DNA of 64,000 nucleotides from Tetragonia tetragonoides (taxonomy: Eukaryota; Streptophyta; Magnoliopsida; Caryophyllales; Aizoaceae): contig CM076152.1 of assembly GCA_038025085.1 (NCBI GenBank), positions 37,823,501 through 37,887,500 of the forward strand, in the 5' to 3' direction. The notes below the pieces were generated by a model. It had not been told where the DNA came from. It saw only the letters and a program-made list of their open reading frames with translations, and did no database searches. How positions within the stretch are numbered: position 1 is the first letter of the stretch; the number at the start of each line of letters is the position of its first letter. Positions 1 through 24,639 of the stretch are shown here, piece by piece. Both the position numbers and the translations under genes were made by a program.

Positions 1-46
1 GGAACAAATAGAAGCTGCACAATGTAGCAAGATTTATTGTCTTCAT
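1..46 (-). CDS. secreted alpha-amylase, 5' end only (cut by the left edge)
   Basis: The ATG is at 46 on the minus strand and the frame is open to base 1, giving 15 residues: MKTINLATLCSFYLF. These line up with the signal-peptide starts of the two amylase copies at 17951 and 21852 (copy 2 begins [15 protein letters not shown]). The upstream 440 bases also match the upstream regions of those copies, and the TATA box lies the same distance away, about 105 bases. I therefore infer a third, divergently oriented member of the same family of starch-hydrolysing GH13 enzymes entering the secretory pathway. Only the signal peptide is visible, so whether the rest of the gene is intact cannot be judged. 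Confidence 0.7.
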   Translation of the reverse strand, partial: MKTINLATLCSFYLF

Positions 47-490
47 TTTCTCTTGACTCTTGAGCCTAGAAATATTTGTAAGTTGTAAGCTAAGAGCCTA
101 AGAAATTGATAATAGATATGAATGATGGATAATGAACAATAGGGAAGGTCTATATATAGTAACATACTCCATATGGGAAGATGAAGTATAGCAATCAAGT
201 AGGAAGGAACGTTGGTTATTAAGGTTAGCCGCCTTTACTAGCTCTAACGTTTTTGACAACAAAAATATATTAGTATTTTTTAAAGTAAATTTGGCCCATC
301 CAAAAGTTGTTAGCCTCAAGCTAGTTGACCACTTGCTATTCGTATGTGTTTATGGTTAAGGATATGCACAAGCATAACACACAAGATCAGAATTGTGAAG
401 GGTTTCATTGTTCACGCTCCAAAAAGGTTGGTCTCTCTTTTTTCTAAGCTTATTGTCAATTGTTGTTGCCTAGTATGCCTACCACTATAA
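47..490 (-). promoter_or_regulatory. promoter and upstream region of the left-edge amylase (inverted relative of the region before copy 1)
   Basis: Read on the minus strand, this stretch resembles 17560-17950 base for base in several blocks: a TTGTCAATTGTTGT block, a GTTCAC.CTCCAAAAA block, a GTTGACCACTTG block and an AACCAACGT block. A TATATATA box lies at 151-158, about 105 bases before the ATG, matching the spacing in the other two copies. Confidence 0.65.
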
Positions 491-1320
491 TCAAGGGACT
501 ATACGTGTTCGTGTATACAATATGGGGTATATACAATACAAGAAAAGAAATGTATACAATATTTTTATTGAATATGTCAAATTAGTCGTGTAGAAAAGTG
601 TTTTTGTATTTAGGGGAGGATCTAGGCTTTGAGTATCGGGAAAAAGTGCCCCACTCAGATATAAGAAGTAAGGGTTGTATTCCAAAAAGCAAAGAAAGGG
701 CCCTCATTTAAATGATTTTTTAAAAAATTTTGATAGATATATAATGCCCCCGCTGATCCAGAATCCGCCATTTGTAAGAAAAATTATCAACGTCACCACT
801 CACAAAAATATTAAAGGTCGGCTTAATTTGAAAATTATTTCATTTCTTTACATATATTCTCTACGAATAACTTAGGATATGAGTATTAACGGCCTATGCC
901 TTGGGTCAAGAGCACCGTGAGCAAAACTCCGTTATTTTTAAATGGAAAAAACTAAATTGAACTGAAATGAATTGAATTTAAAACTCGTCCAAACATATTT
1001 AATTTTAGACTCATATAAAAATAGGCTTTGAAATCTTTTCAATGACATAGTTATCATTAAAAATTTATCTCAGAATAAAAAGTTATTTGAGTGATAAAAG
1101 TTACACATAAACTTAACTAAATTGAATTGAACGAAACTGAATCTAAGTGAAATTAAATTGAGAACAACGGAGCCTAATAAACCTGAAAACACCAAATATG
1201 GATGAATATACTCTTATTAGATTTCTTTTGGAACTTTCTTGTTGGATTCAATCTAAAGAGTTTATTCAAAAAATCAGTCTTCTTATAATTTTTATATTCA
1301 GTCACTTTTTAGTAAAAATA

Positions 1321-1436
1321 GTGACTCTATTTTTCTGTGAGCTGGTATCACACAAGATTTGTTGTTGTTTATGATCTAAGGTGTCTTGAACCAACAAGTC
1401 TTGTGTGAAACCAACTCACAAAAAATTTGGGTCACT
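1321..1436. repeat. MITE-like inverted repeat
   Basis: Arms 1336-1364 and 1392-1420 pair at 26 of 29 positions (TGTGAGYTGGTWTCACACAAG...), with a 27 base loop. The pairing continues outward with mismatches to about 1321 and 1436 (GTGACYC...). It carries no ORF and is probably a small non-autonomous DNA element. Confidence 0.55.
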
Positions 1437-1439
1437 TTT

Positions 1440-1560
1440 CAGAAATGTAGGAGTCACTTGCGGTGAGTAATGAGTAATGACCCTCGTTTCATTAAAATAT
1501 GACCCTTGTCTCACCAAAAGTTGTTAAAAAATCGTCTTATAGAAGTTTTTGTGGTCTTGA
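1440..1560 (-). repeat. dispersed repeat, inverted relative of 16827-16935
   Basis: On the minus strand it reads AAGACGATTTTTT, then TTTTGGTGAGA, AAGGGTCA, and TACTCA..AAGTGAC. The same order of blocks occurs on the plus strand at 16827-16935. The two sites flank the gyrase gene in opposite orientation. Confidence 0.45.
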
Positions 1561-1937
1561 ACCCCTCAAAATAAAAGATCAAATCTAAAAAATTTCATTA
1601 GAATGGATTTGGTCCCATTTGGAGTATGAAGGTGGAAAAAAGTGACAGGCCAGCCCAAGTCCAACGTCTAATAGAGCTTTGCTATTGGGGTTTATGCTTC
1701 TCTAACCTTCGTTCTCCCAAGCTTGTCTGTACTCTGTAGGGTTTTTCGGGTTTTTCTTGTTCATTTGGAGGGAAATAATAAATTTTCTTACAGACCCTTT
1801 TTTTATTTTAATTTTTAGTTTATTCTCACCTCTTTCTCTCGTTATCTTGTACATTTTTCTGCCAAAAAAACCATAGCAGAAATTACAAGCCCAACAAAAA
1901 AAAAAGAAGGGTCAATTTCGAATGAAAAATTGAGTGA

Positions 1938-15904
<13,967 letters not shown>

Positions 15905-17559
15905 ATCAAACACACAGCATGGATTCATACATCAGAAGTTGTCACTTTACCTAGAGTGTTGCACATTCCCGCTTGATGCGGCCTGTTTTCCAGGATCATA
16001 ATACTCCAAGGTGAATTTTCCAGCCACTCTTTGCCAAGACAGTTCAAGCAGCCGTACTCCGCAACGATCTTTCCTCATTTTTAGGCAAATCTTGGTTCAT
16101 GGAGCCAAGTCATCTCCCTAGCTTTGGTTAAATTGTAACATATTGTAGGTGTACTTATCGCCCATCATTGCGGCATATGGGTTGTTAAGCTTCAGCAGGC
16201 TTCTGTGACGCAAAATATTCAATCTAAGCTTATTGATCTCCCTTCTATAGTTGTGTTACAAACAATCACCAATTAGCCTTATTTCACTTGTAATGACATG
16301 CACCGATTATTAGAGAAGTGAGAACCAATGAAGTATCTACAGAAATTACGTGCGAGCGAGATGCGGAAATCAGAATTGGCCATCTTTTGAAGTTTAAGTA
16401 GCAGTTTGAGGTTTGCTTTATGCTGGATTTATATGATTGTGATAAATTGCTAGCAAATTCAGGACTTTTCTTTAATTCATTGTAACTTTTCTTTGGAAAA
16501 AGGTAAAACAAATCCAAGCTATTATAAGCTCTACTACATCCAAAGATATAAGCTCTACTAATAAACAGCCGTGCTTGACCACATTGGAGTATCCATTCAT
16601 TCTGGTGTGATCTATCAATTCGTGTTTGTTACGTACTAGAAGATGTTTATTACCATCTCAAACATGCTACTTCATCACATTGCGTTCTCTAGGAAACAAA
16701 ACACTATATATAAGGCTACAGCTACATTACATGGCACAGTGCATACAACAAAATATGAATATTGGCAAAGATTTTCAGGAGTGTACTTCGGCAACAATAA
16801 TAATGTTTAACATAATAACTTGTTTAAGACGGTTTTTCTGTAATTTTTGGTAAGATGGGATCACTCTTTAGTGGAATAAGGGTCACTGCTCATAATAAGT
16901 GACCCCCTATATTTCTATATAGTGACCATATTTTTCGGTGACATAACTTGCTGAATGTTTAATCATTATTCTCAATAGTTTATATATTTTTTAAAATTTT
17001 AAACTATTGTACCTTATGCACACGCACGGGGCCAAACTAGTTGCATACATTGAGTAAGTTATATCAAAAAAGTAAAATTGGAATCTTAACTAATGTAGAC
17101 CCTAGTGATGATGGATGTGCTAAAATCTAGTTCTTAGCTATTATTCGGGTGCATCAACCTTAGAGACTTCCAAGTTTATTAAAAGATGAGTTAGGCTTGG
17201 TTGTTGTGAAAGACCCACGACAATTATTTTACAACCCAATTTATTGGGTCAAAAAGTAGCTAATTGAGTGTAGTCAAGAATTTGCCTTTAAAAATGAATT
17301 TATCGTATACACGAATATGCTTATACGGCTCCCGGAGCCCTGACCCGGTAAACAATCCCACCCGCCACCCTCCGCATGGGGCATATAACTGCACAAAGAA
17401 AAGGAAACAAAGCGGATATGATGTTCATCACTGGTCAGTTGGTCATGGGCTGTTGAGAACGTTTCTAATTCTTGCAAATATAATTCTTAGTATATGAACA
17501 TCACTTTTAAGTTGGATATTTGGCTGAACACGTAAATAGCTCCATACTCTATGCCCATT
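15905..17559. other. gyrase 3' UTR and intergenic region
   Basis: No coding region is supported. The first few hundred bases are the likely gyrase 3' UTR. From 16827 there is a repeat related to 1440-1560, running to a degenerate Helitron-like terminus near 17042 (GCACGGGGCCAAACTAG followed by T). A GC-rich stretch at 17320-17400 (CCCGGAGCC, CCCGGTAAAC) looks like a repeat fragment I cannot assign. Confidence 0.45.
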
Positions 17560-17950
17560 ATTTAACATACTAGTAGACAACAATTGACAATAGGCTAAAA
17601 GCAAAGACACTCCACTTTTTTGGAGTGTGAACAATGTCACCATACATAGTGCAATATCATACCAAGATTCTATCCTTAAACCATGTTCAACTACGCTACA
17701 TAACAAGTGGTCAACTAGGATGGGGCTAACTAATAACTACTTTGGATGGGCCATATCTTTTCTTAAACAATATATTTTGTTGTTACAAACAACCTTAGTG
17801 GCTTAACATATTAACCAACGTCCTTTTCATTGCTATGCTATTCTATATATAGCCCCAAAACATTCATATCTTTCATCAACTTCTAAATTCTAATTGCACC
17901 AAGAAAACTTCTATGTTCTAAGCCTATAAGTTTTCAAGGTTCAAGACAAT
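17560..17950 (+). promoter_or_regulatory. promoter of alpha-amylase copy 1
   Basis: A TATATATA box lies at 17844-17851, about 105 bases before the ATG. Just upstream is TTAACCAACGTCCTTTTCATTG, containing the pyrimidine box CCTTTT; closely similar blocks precede copy 2 (21772 onward) and, inverted, the left-edge copy. CCTTTT is part of the gibberellin-response complex in cereal amylase promoters, but no clear TAACAAA box is present, so hormone control is only a suggestion. Confidence 0.5.
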
Positions 17951-19661
17951 ATGAAATCCTTAAATCTTTTTTTTACTTTGCGGTTTCTATTTGTCCCTCG
18001 CCCCTCTTCTCATTTCTGGGACTCCTAATTTGTTATTTCAGGTCAGTAATATAAAATAATTATAATATTTAGATTATTTTTCTTATTATTTTTCATCTTG
18101 TTATATATGATAATTTTTTATTGGTAGGGATTCAATTGGGAATCATGCAATAAGCAAGGAGGATTATACAACTTCCTTATGAACTCTGTCGATGACTTGG
18201 CTAGAGCAGGATTTACTCATGTTTGGCTTCCTCCACCAACTCATTCAGTTTCAATTCAAGGTATTTATGCATCCGAACTCAATTTCCCATGTTGTTTACA
18301 TTCTTTGCATTGTTAATTTAAACAGAAGCTCATTATGATTGTAGAAACTTAAATGTGTTTTTTTGGTCCATAGGATATTTGCCAGGAAGATTGTATAACC
18401 TTGATTCTTCTAAATATGGGAATGAGGCTCAACTGAAGACATTGATCAATGCCTTCCACCAGAAAGGGATTAAATGTGTTGCTGATATAGTGATAAATCA
18501 TAGGTGCGCAGATAAAAAAGATGGAAGAGGTATTTATTGTATCTTTGAAGGAGGAACTTCAGACGATCGTCTAGATTGGGGCCCTTGGGCCATTTGTAAG
18601 GATGACACCCAATATTCGGATGGTTCTGGAAATATGGATACAGGAGCTAGTTATGGTGCTGCTCCGGATATTGATCATCTAAATTTAAGGGTTCAAAAAG
18701 AACTGTCAGACTGGATGAACTGGCTTAAAGCTGAAATTGGCTTTGATGGTTGGAGGTTTGATTTTGTTAAGGGATATGCTCCTAGCATAACAAAGATTTA
18801 TATGGAGCAAACGAAACCAGATTTTGCTGTTGGGGAGCTTTGGGATTCCATGTCCTTTGGTCAAGATGGTAAACCTAATTACAACCAAGACGCACATAGA
18901 TATGAACTAGTAAGATGGGCTCAAGCAGCAGGTGGAGGAGTTGTCAATGCATTTGATTTTACTACAAAAGGAATATTGCAAGCTGCTGTTGAAGGTGAAT
19001 GGTGGAGAATGAAAGATTCTAATGGGAAGCCGAGTGGAATGATTGGAGTTTTGCCAGAGAATGCAGTTACTTTCCTAGATAACCATGATACAGGATCTAC
19101 TCAAAAATTATGGCCATTTCCATCTGACAAAGTCATACAAGGTTATGCTTACATTCTCACTCATCCAGGAACTCCATCAATTGTAAGTATTGTCATGTAA
19201 CATTAACACATTACACATACATAGATTAATTTGTTTTGTGACAAAATTCATTTTATTGTTTACTACTTATATCCTATGAGATACCAAGAAGAAGTATTTC
19301 TTTTTTTTTATTTTTATTTTTGCAGTTCTATGATCATTTCTTTGAATGGGGACTGAAAGAGGAAATTGTGAAACTAACTTCATTGCGAATGAGGAATGGG
19401 ATAAATAAATCAAGCAATGTGAATATCATAGCTGCTGATGCTGACTTGTATGTGGCAAAGATTGACGGGAACGTCATTGTCAAATTAGGATCAAGATATG
19501 ATGTTGGCAATCTTATACCACCCAACTTCAAAGTTATGGTGTCAGGAAAAGACTTGCATATGGGAGAAACAAGGCTAATAAGGCGACATATACGTTCGAC
19601 TAAAGAATTATTAGAATATGTCACAATTGTGATATATCATATACATAATAATCATCATTGA
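17951..19661 (+). pseudogene. alpha-amylase copy 1, frameshifted at both ends
   Basis: Secreted GH13 starch-hydrolase family. Exons by homology with copy 2: 17951-18041, 18128-18260, 18374-19182, 19326-about 19661. The core is intact: [13 protein letters not shown] (nucleophile Asp), VGELW (acid/base Glu) and FLDNHDTGS (third catalytic Asp). In the signal-peptide exon a run of eight T replaces seven bases of copy 2, so the ATG frame shifts and stops at a TAA near the exon end. In the last exon two bases present in copy 2 are missing after SGKD; the frame then runs past the usual stop for about 30 foreign residues. A start at an internal ATG near 18181 would give a protein without signal peptide. 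Splice sites are all preserved, so decay is recent, or the T-run is a sequencing artefact. Confidence 0.8.
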
Positions 19662-20544
19662 TTTGATACAAATATTATTTGTTTCGGAATATAAGTTCTC
19701 TATCCACTAAACTATTGCAACAATATTCTTATTGTATGTAACCCTCTATTTGAGGAAAATATTTTAAAAATAACAATAATATTTTAGTGGCTTTCCCTTT
19801 TCCTTTTCTTTTTGATTCGCGTGCTCCATCTTAATTAAAAAAGAATTTTTTTAGGACTGGCCAATTTTCCATTATTTCTATTTATTTTTGAATCATTTAA
19901 CTGTTTATGTTTTCTTTTGGAGTTCGTGCCTCCTTTTGATGATTTTTTTCCTTTTAAATTCTCACCCAAAAAAAAAAGAAGATTTCTATAATTTCTCTAC
20001 TTGTAGAATTGATTCTGAAAAATCACAACTATCTATCAATACATAATACACGTTCATGATAACTTTGGTTAGAGCTTCGAAGCTAGGATCTTTAGTTATA
20101 GTCTATACAAGTTAAGTTTACTCAATTTTGGGCTCGCATTTTACAAAATGTTTGTATTGCCCAATTAGGTCCCCCCCTTCCCCGAAGGTAAGGTGAATGC
20201 ACTAGAGATACATATTTGAACTCTTTTGTTCAACCACGAATATATATATTAACTGAATGTTGACAAATACAAGTTAAGGTAACTAACTTTTTCATATCTA
20301 GAAAACAAATTGGTAAAAACTAATTATATAGACCATATAGTGATAGTGGATGTGCTAAACTTTGGGTTTGAAGTTGGTCTTTTTAGGTACTGGGTTAATA
20401 TTGATGATGAAACACATATATGTATATAAATCAGCTCAGCCAAAATAAGGTGATGCACTTTGCTTGCTAGAGGTTCCCGAACACTAACACCCCTTGGAAG
20501 CAAGAAATATTTGAAACCAACAGAATATTAGAGGACAAGTTGCC

Positions 20545-20814
20545 GGGTGGTAGTTTAGTGGTTTCAAGCTTACTCCCAAGTGGTTTGTTAATGTAAGGTC
20601 ATGAGTTCGAATTCCCATTCCTCCCATGCCTTGTGTCTGCTGGCTTCTAGGAACTATACTAGCCCCTTGTTGGTGCTACGTTGACGGGGCCAGTGCATGG
20701 CGCTGGTTGTTCAACTAGTCTTATATATTCGCTATTAGACACGAGAGTCCGAACATGATATAGCAGGGGTATCTTAATCGCCATTCACTTGCACCCTATT
20801 TTAATTACAAAAAA
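20545..20814 (+). mobile_element. tRNA-derived SINE, second family
   Basis: Box A-like TAGTTTAGTGG (20551-20561) and box B-like AGTTCGAATTCC (20604-20615) lie in a tRNA-like head beginning GGGTGG. The element ends in an A-rich stretch. Near-identical duplications flank it: ACAAGTTGCC (20535-20544) and ACAAAGTTGCC (20815-20825). The body differs from the SINEs at 4720 and 12149. Confidence 0.75.
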
Positions 20815-20967
20815 ACAAAGTTGCCTAATCAATGAACATGGGAGCAAAGAGGAGTAATTGAATAAGCAGTGGCTTGTTTAGTGAAGCAGAAAATAGTTGA
20901 CAACGGAGAGGAAAAGCTCCACATGTCATATCATTGGGGGAAAAAAGCCTATTAGAGCTTGTATATA

Positions 20968-21260
20968 TATGGTGGTTACCGTTATTAATGTAGCTATCAC
21001 AATTTGATTATTTTAAATCATTTCATTTATTGTATTGTGGTTGTAATTATAATAATTAAAATAGTTGACTAGTGGTTCTAATCAATTCTTTACTCGGTCA
21101 TAAATATTCTACAAATAGTCAACTAGTTATGATGAATAGTATAACTGGTTATGACCAAACTAACATATCTTATCCAATTTAGTTAAACCAGTTAACGGTT
21201 GAGATTGGGATCGACGGTTGTATTACATAGTTATGGTGACTGTTAGTGGTAACCACCATA
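20968..21260. mobile_element. 293 bp MITE with 13 bp perfect terminal inverted repeats
   Basis: The left end TATGGTGGTTACC (20968-20980) and right end GGTAACCACCATA (21248-21260) are perfect inverted repeats, with weaker pairing further in. The interior is AT-rich, has no ORF, and contains several AGTTGACTAGT/ACTAGTTATGA-like short repeats. No clear target-site duplication. Confidence 0.65.
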
Positions 21261-21368
21261 CAAATGCTACTTAATTAATTGGATATCAATATTTTTCCTT
21301 TTCAGTTAAAAGTAAAATGCAATTTTGCAACCAATAGTAAAAGACCATGGGCACTCACTCCTTCACTT

Positions 21369-21500
21369 AAGATTTTTTATCCTACTTTATGTGCTAAATT
21401 TATTATTATTAAATTATAATGTATGATAAAATTATGGACGATCAAGATATGATTAGAAGAGAGAGTGATATATTTAAATATAATGGGACAGAAAATCCGT
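21369..21500. mobile_element. short MITE, related to 22283-22454
   Basis: The left end reads AAGATTTTTTATCCTAC and the right end GGGACAGAAAATCC, roughly inverted. The interior (TATGATAAAATTATGGACGA) matches the element inside intron 2 of amylase copy 2 (TACGACAAAATCATGGACAA). Confidence 0.55.
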
Positions 21501-21763
21501 ATTGCATTCCAACTAACTGAAGTCTGAAGTATGCATGATAATAAATGCTCATTCAATGAAAAATGTAGTCTCAATGTTTTTCAGCAACATATATATTCAA
21601 CGACACGAGTAAACGGCAAAGCAATTGACCTTCCTCGATAGCCATTGATGAAAGTTAAGTTGAAAGAGAGAATGGAGAGAGAGAATAGTGCATGGCGTTG
21701 ATTTACTGCTCCTTTTTGACACGTTAATTGACACAATGCTGGCTGACTTACCAATGTTACCAT

Positions 21764-21851
21764 ACGTGCTAACCAACGTCCTTTATTTTCACTGCTATGT
21801 TATTATATATAGCCCTGAACAAATTTTTCATCATTCAAGCTCTAAGCCAAG
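21764..21851 (+). promoter_or_regulatory. core promoter of alpha-amylase copy 2
   Basis: AACCAACGTCCTTTATTTTC begins at 21772, followed by a TATATATA box at 21804-21811, about 40 bases before the ATG. Copy 1 has the same two blocks but a longer leader: about 60 bases found before its ATG are missing here. Confidence 0.55.
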
Positions 21852-23684
21852 ATGAAATCCTTAAATCTTGTTTTACTTTGCAGCTTCTATTTGTCCCTTG
21901 CCTCTCTTCTCATCATTTCTGGGGCTTCTAATTTATTATTCCAGGTCAGTAATACAAAATAATTATAAGTATAATATTTATATTTTTTTCCTTCTTATTT
22001 CTCATCTTGTTATGATTATTTTTTATTGATAGGGATTTAACTGGAAATCATGTAATAAGCAAGGAGGATTATACAACTTTCTTTTGAGCTCTGTCGATGA
22101 CTTGGCTAGGGCAGGAGTTACTCATGTTTGGCTTCCTCCACCAAGTCATTCAGTTTCTATTCAAGGTATCTATGCATCTAAACTCAACGTCTCATGGTTT
22201 TTTTTTTTTTTTTTTTTTTTTGTTACATTCTTGGCATTGTTAATTTAAACAGAAGTAGTTCGTTATTATTATAGTAATAGTAAAGATTTTCTGTCCTACT
22301 TTGTGTTCATCTCATATCTCACCCCTTAATATATTTGACACATCAATTTTTAAATTTATTTTACTATTAAATTAGAATGTACGACAAAATCATGGACAAC
22401 CAGAATGTGATTGAGACATGGAGTGGCACACAAAATGGGACTGAGGACCCCTATTGGAATATAGACAATTAAATGTGCTCTGATCTTTGGTCCATAGGAT
22501 ATTTGCCAGGAAGATTGTATGATCTTGATTCTTCTAAATATGGAAATGAGGTTCAACTGAAGACCTTGATCATTGCCTTCCACCAGAAAGGGATCAAATC
22601 TGTTGCTGACATAGTCATAAACCATAGGTGCGCAGATAAAAAAGACAAAAGAGGTATTTATTGCATCTTTGAAGGAGGAACTTCAGACGATCGTCTAGAT
22701 TGGGGTCCTTGGGCCATTTGTAGAGATGATACCCAATATTCGGATGGTTCTGGAAATATGGATACAGGAGCTAGTTATGGTGCTGCTCCGGATATTGATC
22801 ATCTAAATTTAAGGGTTCAAAAAGAACTGTCAGACTGGATGAACTGGCTTAAAGCTGAAATTGGCTTTGATGGTTGGAGGTTTGATTTTGTTAAGGGATA
22901 TGCTCCTAGCATAACAAAAACGAAACCAGATTTTGCTGTTGGGGAGCTTTGGGATTCCATGTCCTTTGGTCAAGATGGTAAACCTAATTACAACCAAGAC
23001 GCACATAGATATGAACTAGTAAGATGGGCTCAAGCAGCAGGTGGAGGAGTTGTCAATGCATTTGATTTTACTACAAAAGGAATATTGCAAGCTGCTGTTC
23101 AAGGTGAATGGTGGAGAATGAAAGATTTTAATGGTAGACCGAGTGGAATGATTGGAGTTTTGCCAAAGCATGCAGTTACTTTCATAGATAACCATGATAC
23201 AGGTTCTACTCAAAAATTATGGCCATTTCCATCTGATAAAGTCATGCAAGGATATGTATACATTCTCACACATCCAGGAACTCCATCAATTGTAAGTATT
23301 TACATGCTACATTTACACGTACATGTTCTAATAATTCCATTTGTTCTTTTCAAAACAAAAAAATCTTTTTTTGTTTACTACTTTTGTCCTATGAGATACT
23401 AAGAAGAATTATTTCCTTTTATTTTGCAGTTCTATGATCACTTTTTTAAATGGGGATTAAAAGAGGAAATTGTGAAATTAACTGCAATACGAAAGAGGAA
23501 CAAGATAAGTAAATCAAGTAATGTGAATATCATAGTTGCTGATGCTGACTTGTATGTGGCGAAGATTGATGGACATGTCATTGTCAAATTAGGATCAAGA
23601 TATGATGTTGGCAATCTTATACCGTCGAATTTCAATGTCACCGTGTCAGGAAAAGACTATTGCATATGGGAGAAACATTGCTAA
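21852..23684 (+). CDS. AMY1: secreted alpha-amylase (GH13), copy 2
   Basis: Endo-acting hydrolase of alpha-1,4 bonds in starch. Exons 21852-21944, 22033-22165, 22498-23291 and 23430-23684 join in phase to 424 residues, normal for plant secreted amylases. A hydrophobic signal peptide ([20 protein letters not shown]) leads into [15 protein letters not shown]. Visible motifs: [35 protein letters not shown] (nucleophile), VGELW (acid/base), FIDNHDTGS, and the usual C-terminal DYCIWEKHC. Relative to copy 1 and to plant amylases generally, five residues (IYMEQ in copy 1) are missing just after the nucleophile strand, a 15 base in-frame deletion in the helix leading to the acid/base strand. The ORF is open, but activity is doubtful. 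The closest family is Arabidopsis AMY1-type apoplastic amylase. Confidence 0.85.
22283..22454. mobile_element. MITE in intron 2 of amylase copy 2
   Basis: It is absent from intron 2 of copy 1, which is about 220 bases shorter. The left end AAGATTTTCTGTCCTAC and the right end GGGACTGAGGACCCC are rough inverted repeats. The interior matches 21369-21500. A 22 base T run lies nearby at 22198-22221. Confidence 0.6.
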
Positions 23685-24206
23685 TAAGGCGACATATACG
23701 TGCGACTAAACAATTATATTGGGTTTCTTATGAAGCTGGTATCAACATATTTAACGCCATATTTGTTTGAAATGATAGACTTGTTTAAGGCAGACTCATT
23801 TAACAATTTGTGAAACAATTATTAGAAATATATCACAATTGTGTTTGTTTCCGAGTATAAGCTCTTCATCCACTAAACTATGCAACAATATTCTCTTGTA
23901 TTATTGTATGTAACACCCTCTTTTTGAGGCAAATATATCAACACTAATATAATATCTTAGTGGCTTTCCCTCCTCTACTCTTTAATTTGCATTCTCCATC
24001 TGAATTAAAGAAGATATTTTGTTAGGAGTGGCCAATTTTTCATCATTTTTGCATGTTTAAAAATAATTAATTGTTGTTTATGTTCTCTTTTGAAGTTTGT
24101 GCCTCTTTTTTATGATTGTTTTCCCTTTTTATATTTTGAGACTTCTCTAACTTCTCTCCTTAAAAAAAAGGAAAAAAGAAAAAAAAAAAAAAAAAAAAGA
24201 CTTCTA

Positions 24207-24461
24207 CTCCCTCCGTCCCTCTCTTATTTTTCTATTTGACTTTGCACAGTCTCCAAGATGATACTTTGACCATTAATAACTTTAATTATACAGATATAAT
24301 TATATTAAAAAAGTGATATTGTGAAAATATAATCTAAAACGAATCTAAGAAATGTATTTTGATCTTGTAATTCTTTATATACTTTTCACAAATCAATGGT
24401 CAATATTTGTAAAATTTAACTCAAAAAGTCAAATGAAAAGATAAGAGAGGAACGAAGGGAG
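24207..24461. mobile_element. Stowaway-type MITE
   Basis: The 255 bp element begins CTCCCTCCGTCCCTC and ends GAACGAAGGGAG, the classic Tc1/mariner Stowaway terminal inverted repeat. TA dinucleotides flank it (24205-24206 and 24462-24463). It is absent from the matching place after amylase copy 1. Confidence 0.92.
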
Positions 24462-24576
24462 TATTTATCAACACATGTCCATGATAACTTTCGTTAGAAA
24501 CTAGTATCTTTAGTTATAGTCTATAAAAGTTAAGTCTACCTGATTTTGGCCTTTCATTTTACAAAATGTTTGTATT

Positions 24577-24591
24577 TTTTTTTTTGAGGGG
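24577..24591 (-). repeat. tiny poly(T) insertion with a 16 bp target duplication
   Basis: ACAAAATGTTTGTATT occurs at 24561-24576 and again at 24592-24607, separated only by a T run and GAGGGG. The matching site after copy 1 has a single ACAAAATGTTTGTATT. On the minus strand it reads CCCCTC plus poly(A), as left by an almost completely 5'-truncated retroposon. Confidence 0.6.
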
Positions 24592-24639
24592 ACAAAATGT
24601 TTGTATTGCTCAATTAATTTTTTTTTTTTTTTTTTTTTT

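Larger units (their letters stand above)
491..1937. other. intergenic region between divergent amylase and gyrase B genes
   Basis: AT-rich, with no coding region I can support. It holds an inverted-repeat element at 1321-1436 and a repeat at 1440-1560 that recurs inverted at 16827-16935. The last 200 bases before the gyrase ATG are pyrimidine-rich and probably contain its promoter and 5' UTR, but I see no clear TATA box. Confidence 0.5.
17560..20165 (+). repeat. tandem duplication, left unit
   Basis: The promoter, gene and about 450 bases of 3' flank recur in the right unit (about 21560-24620), starting 3.9 kb downstream. The 3' flanks share blocks such as TTAGTGGCTTTCCC, GGCCAATTTT and TTACAAAATGTTTGTATTG. 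The units have since been separated by insertions. Confidence 0.75.
21560..24620 (+). repeat. tandem duplication, right unit
   Basis: This is the second copy of the amylase promoter, gene and 3' flank found at 17560-20165. Compared with the left unit it has gained a MITE in intron 2 (22283-22454), a Stowaway MITE (24207-24461) and a 15 base insertion (24577-24591). Confidence 0.75.

Noticed and set aside
17264..17497. 77 codon frame before amylase copy 1
   Set aside because: No homology recognised, and it covers a GC-rich repeat fragment.
18706..18897. antisense frames opposite amylase exons
   Set aside because: They are shadows of conserved coding sequence on the other strand.
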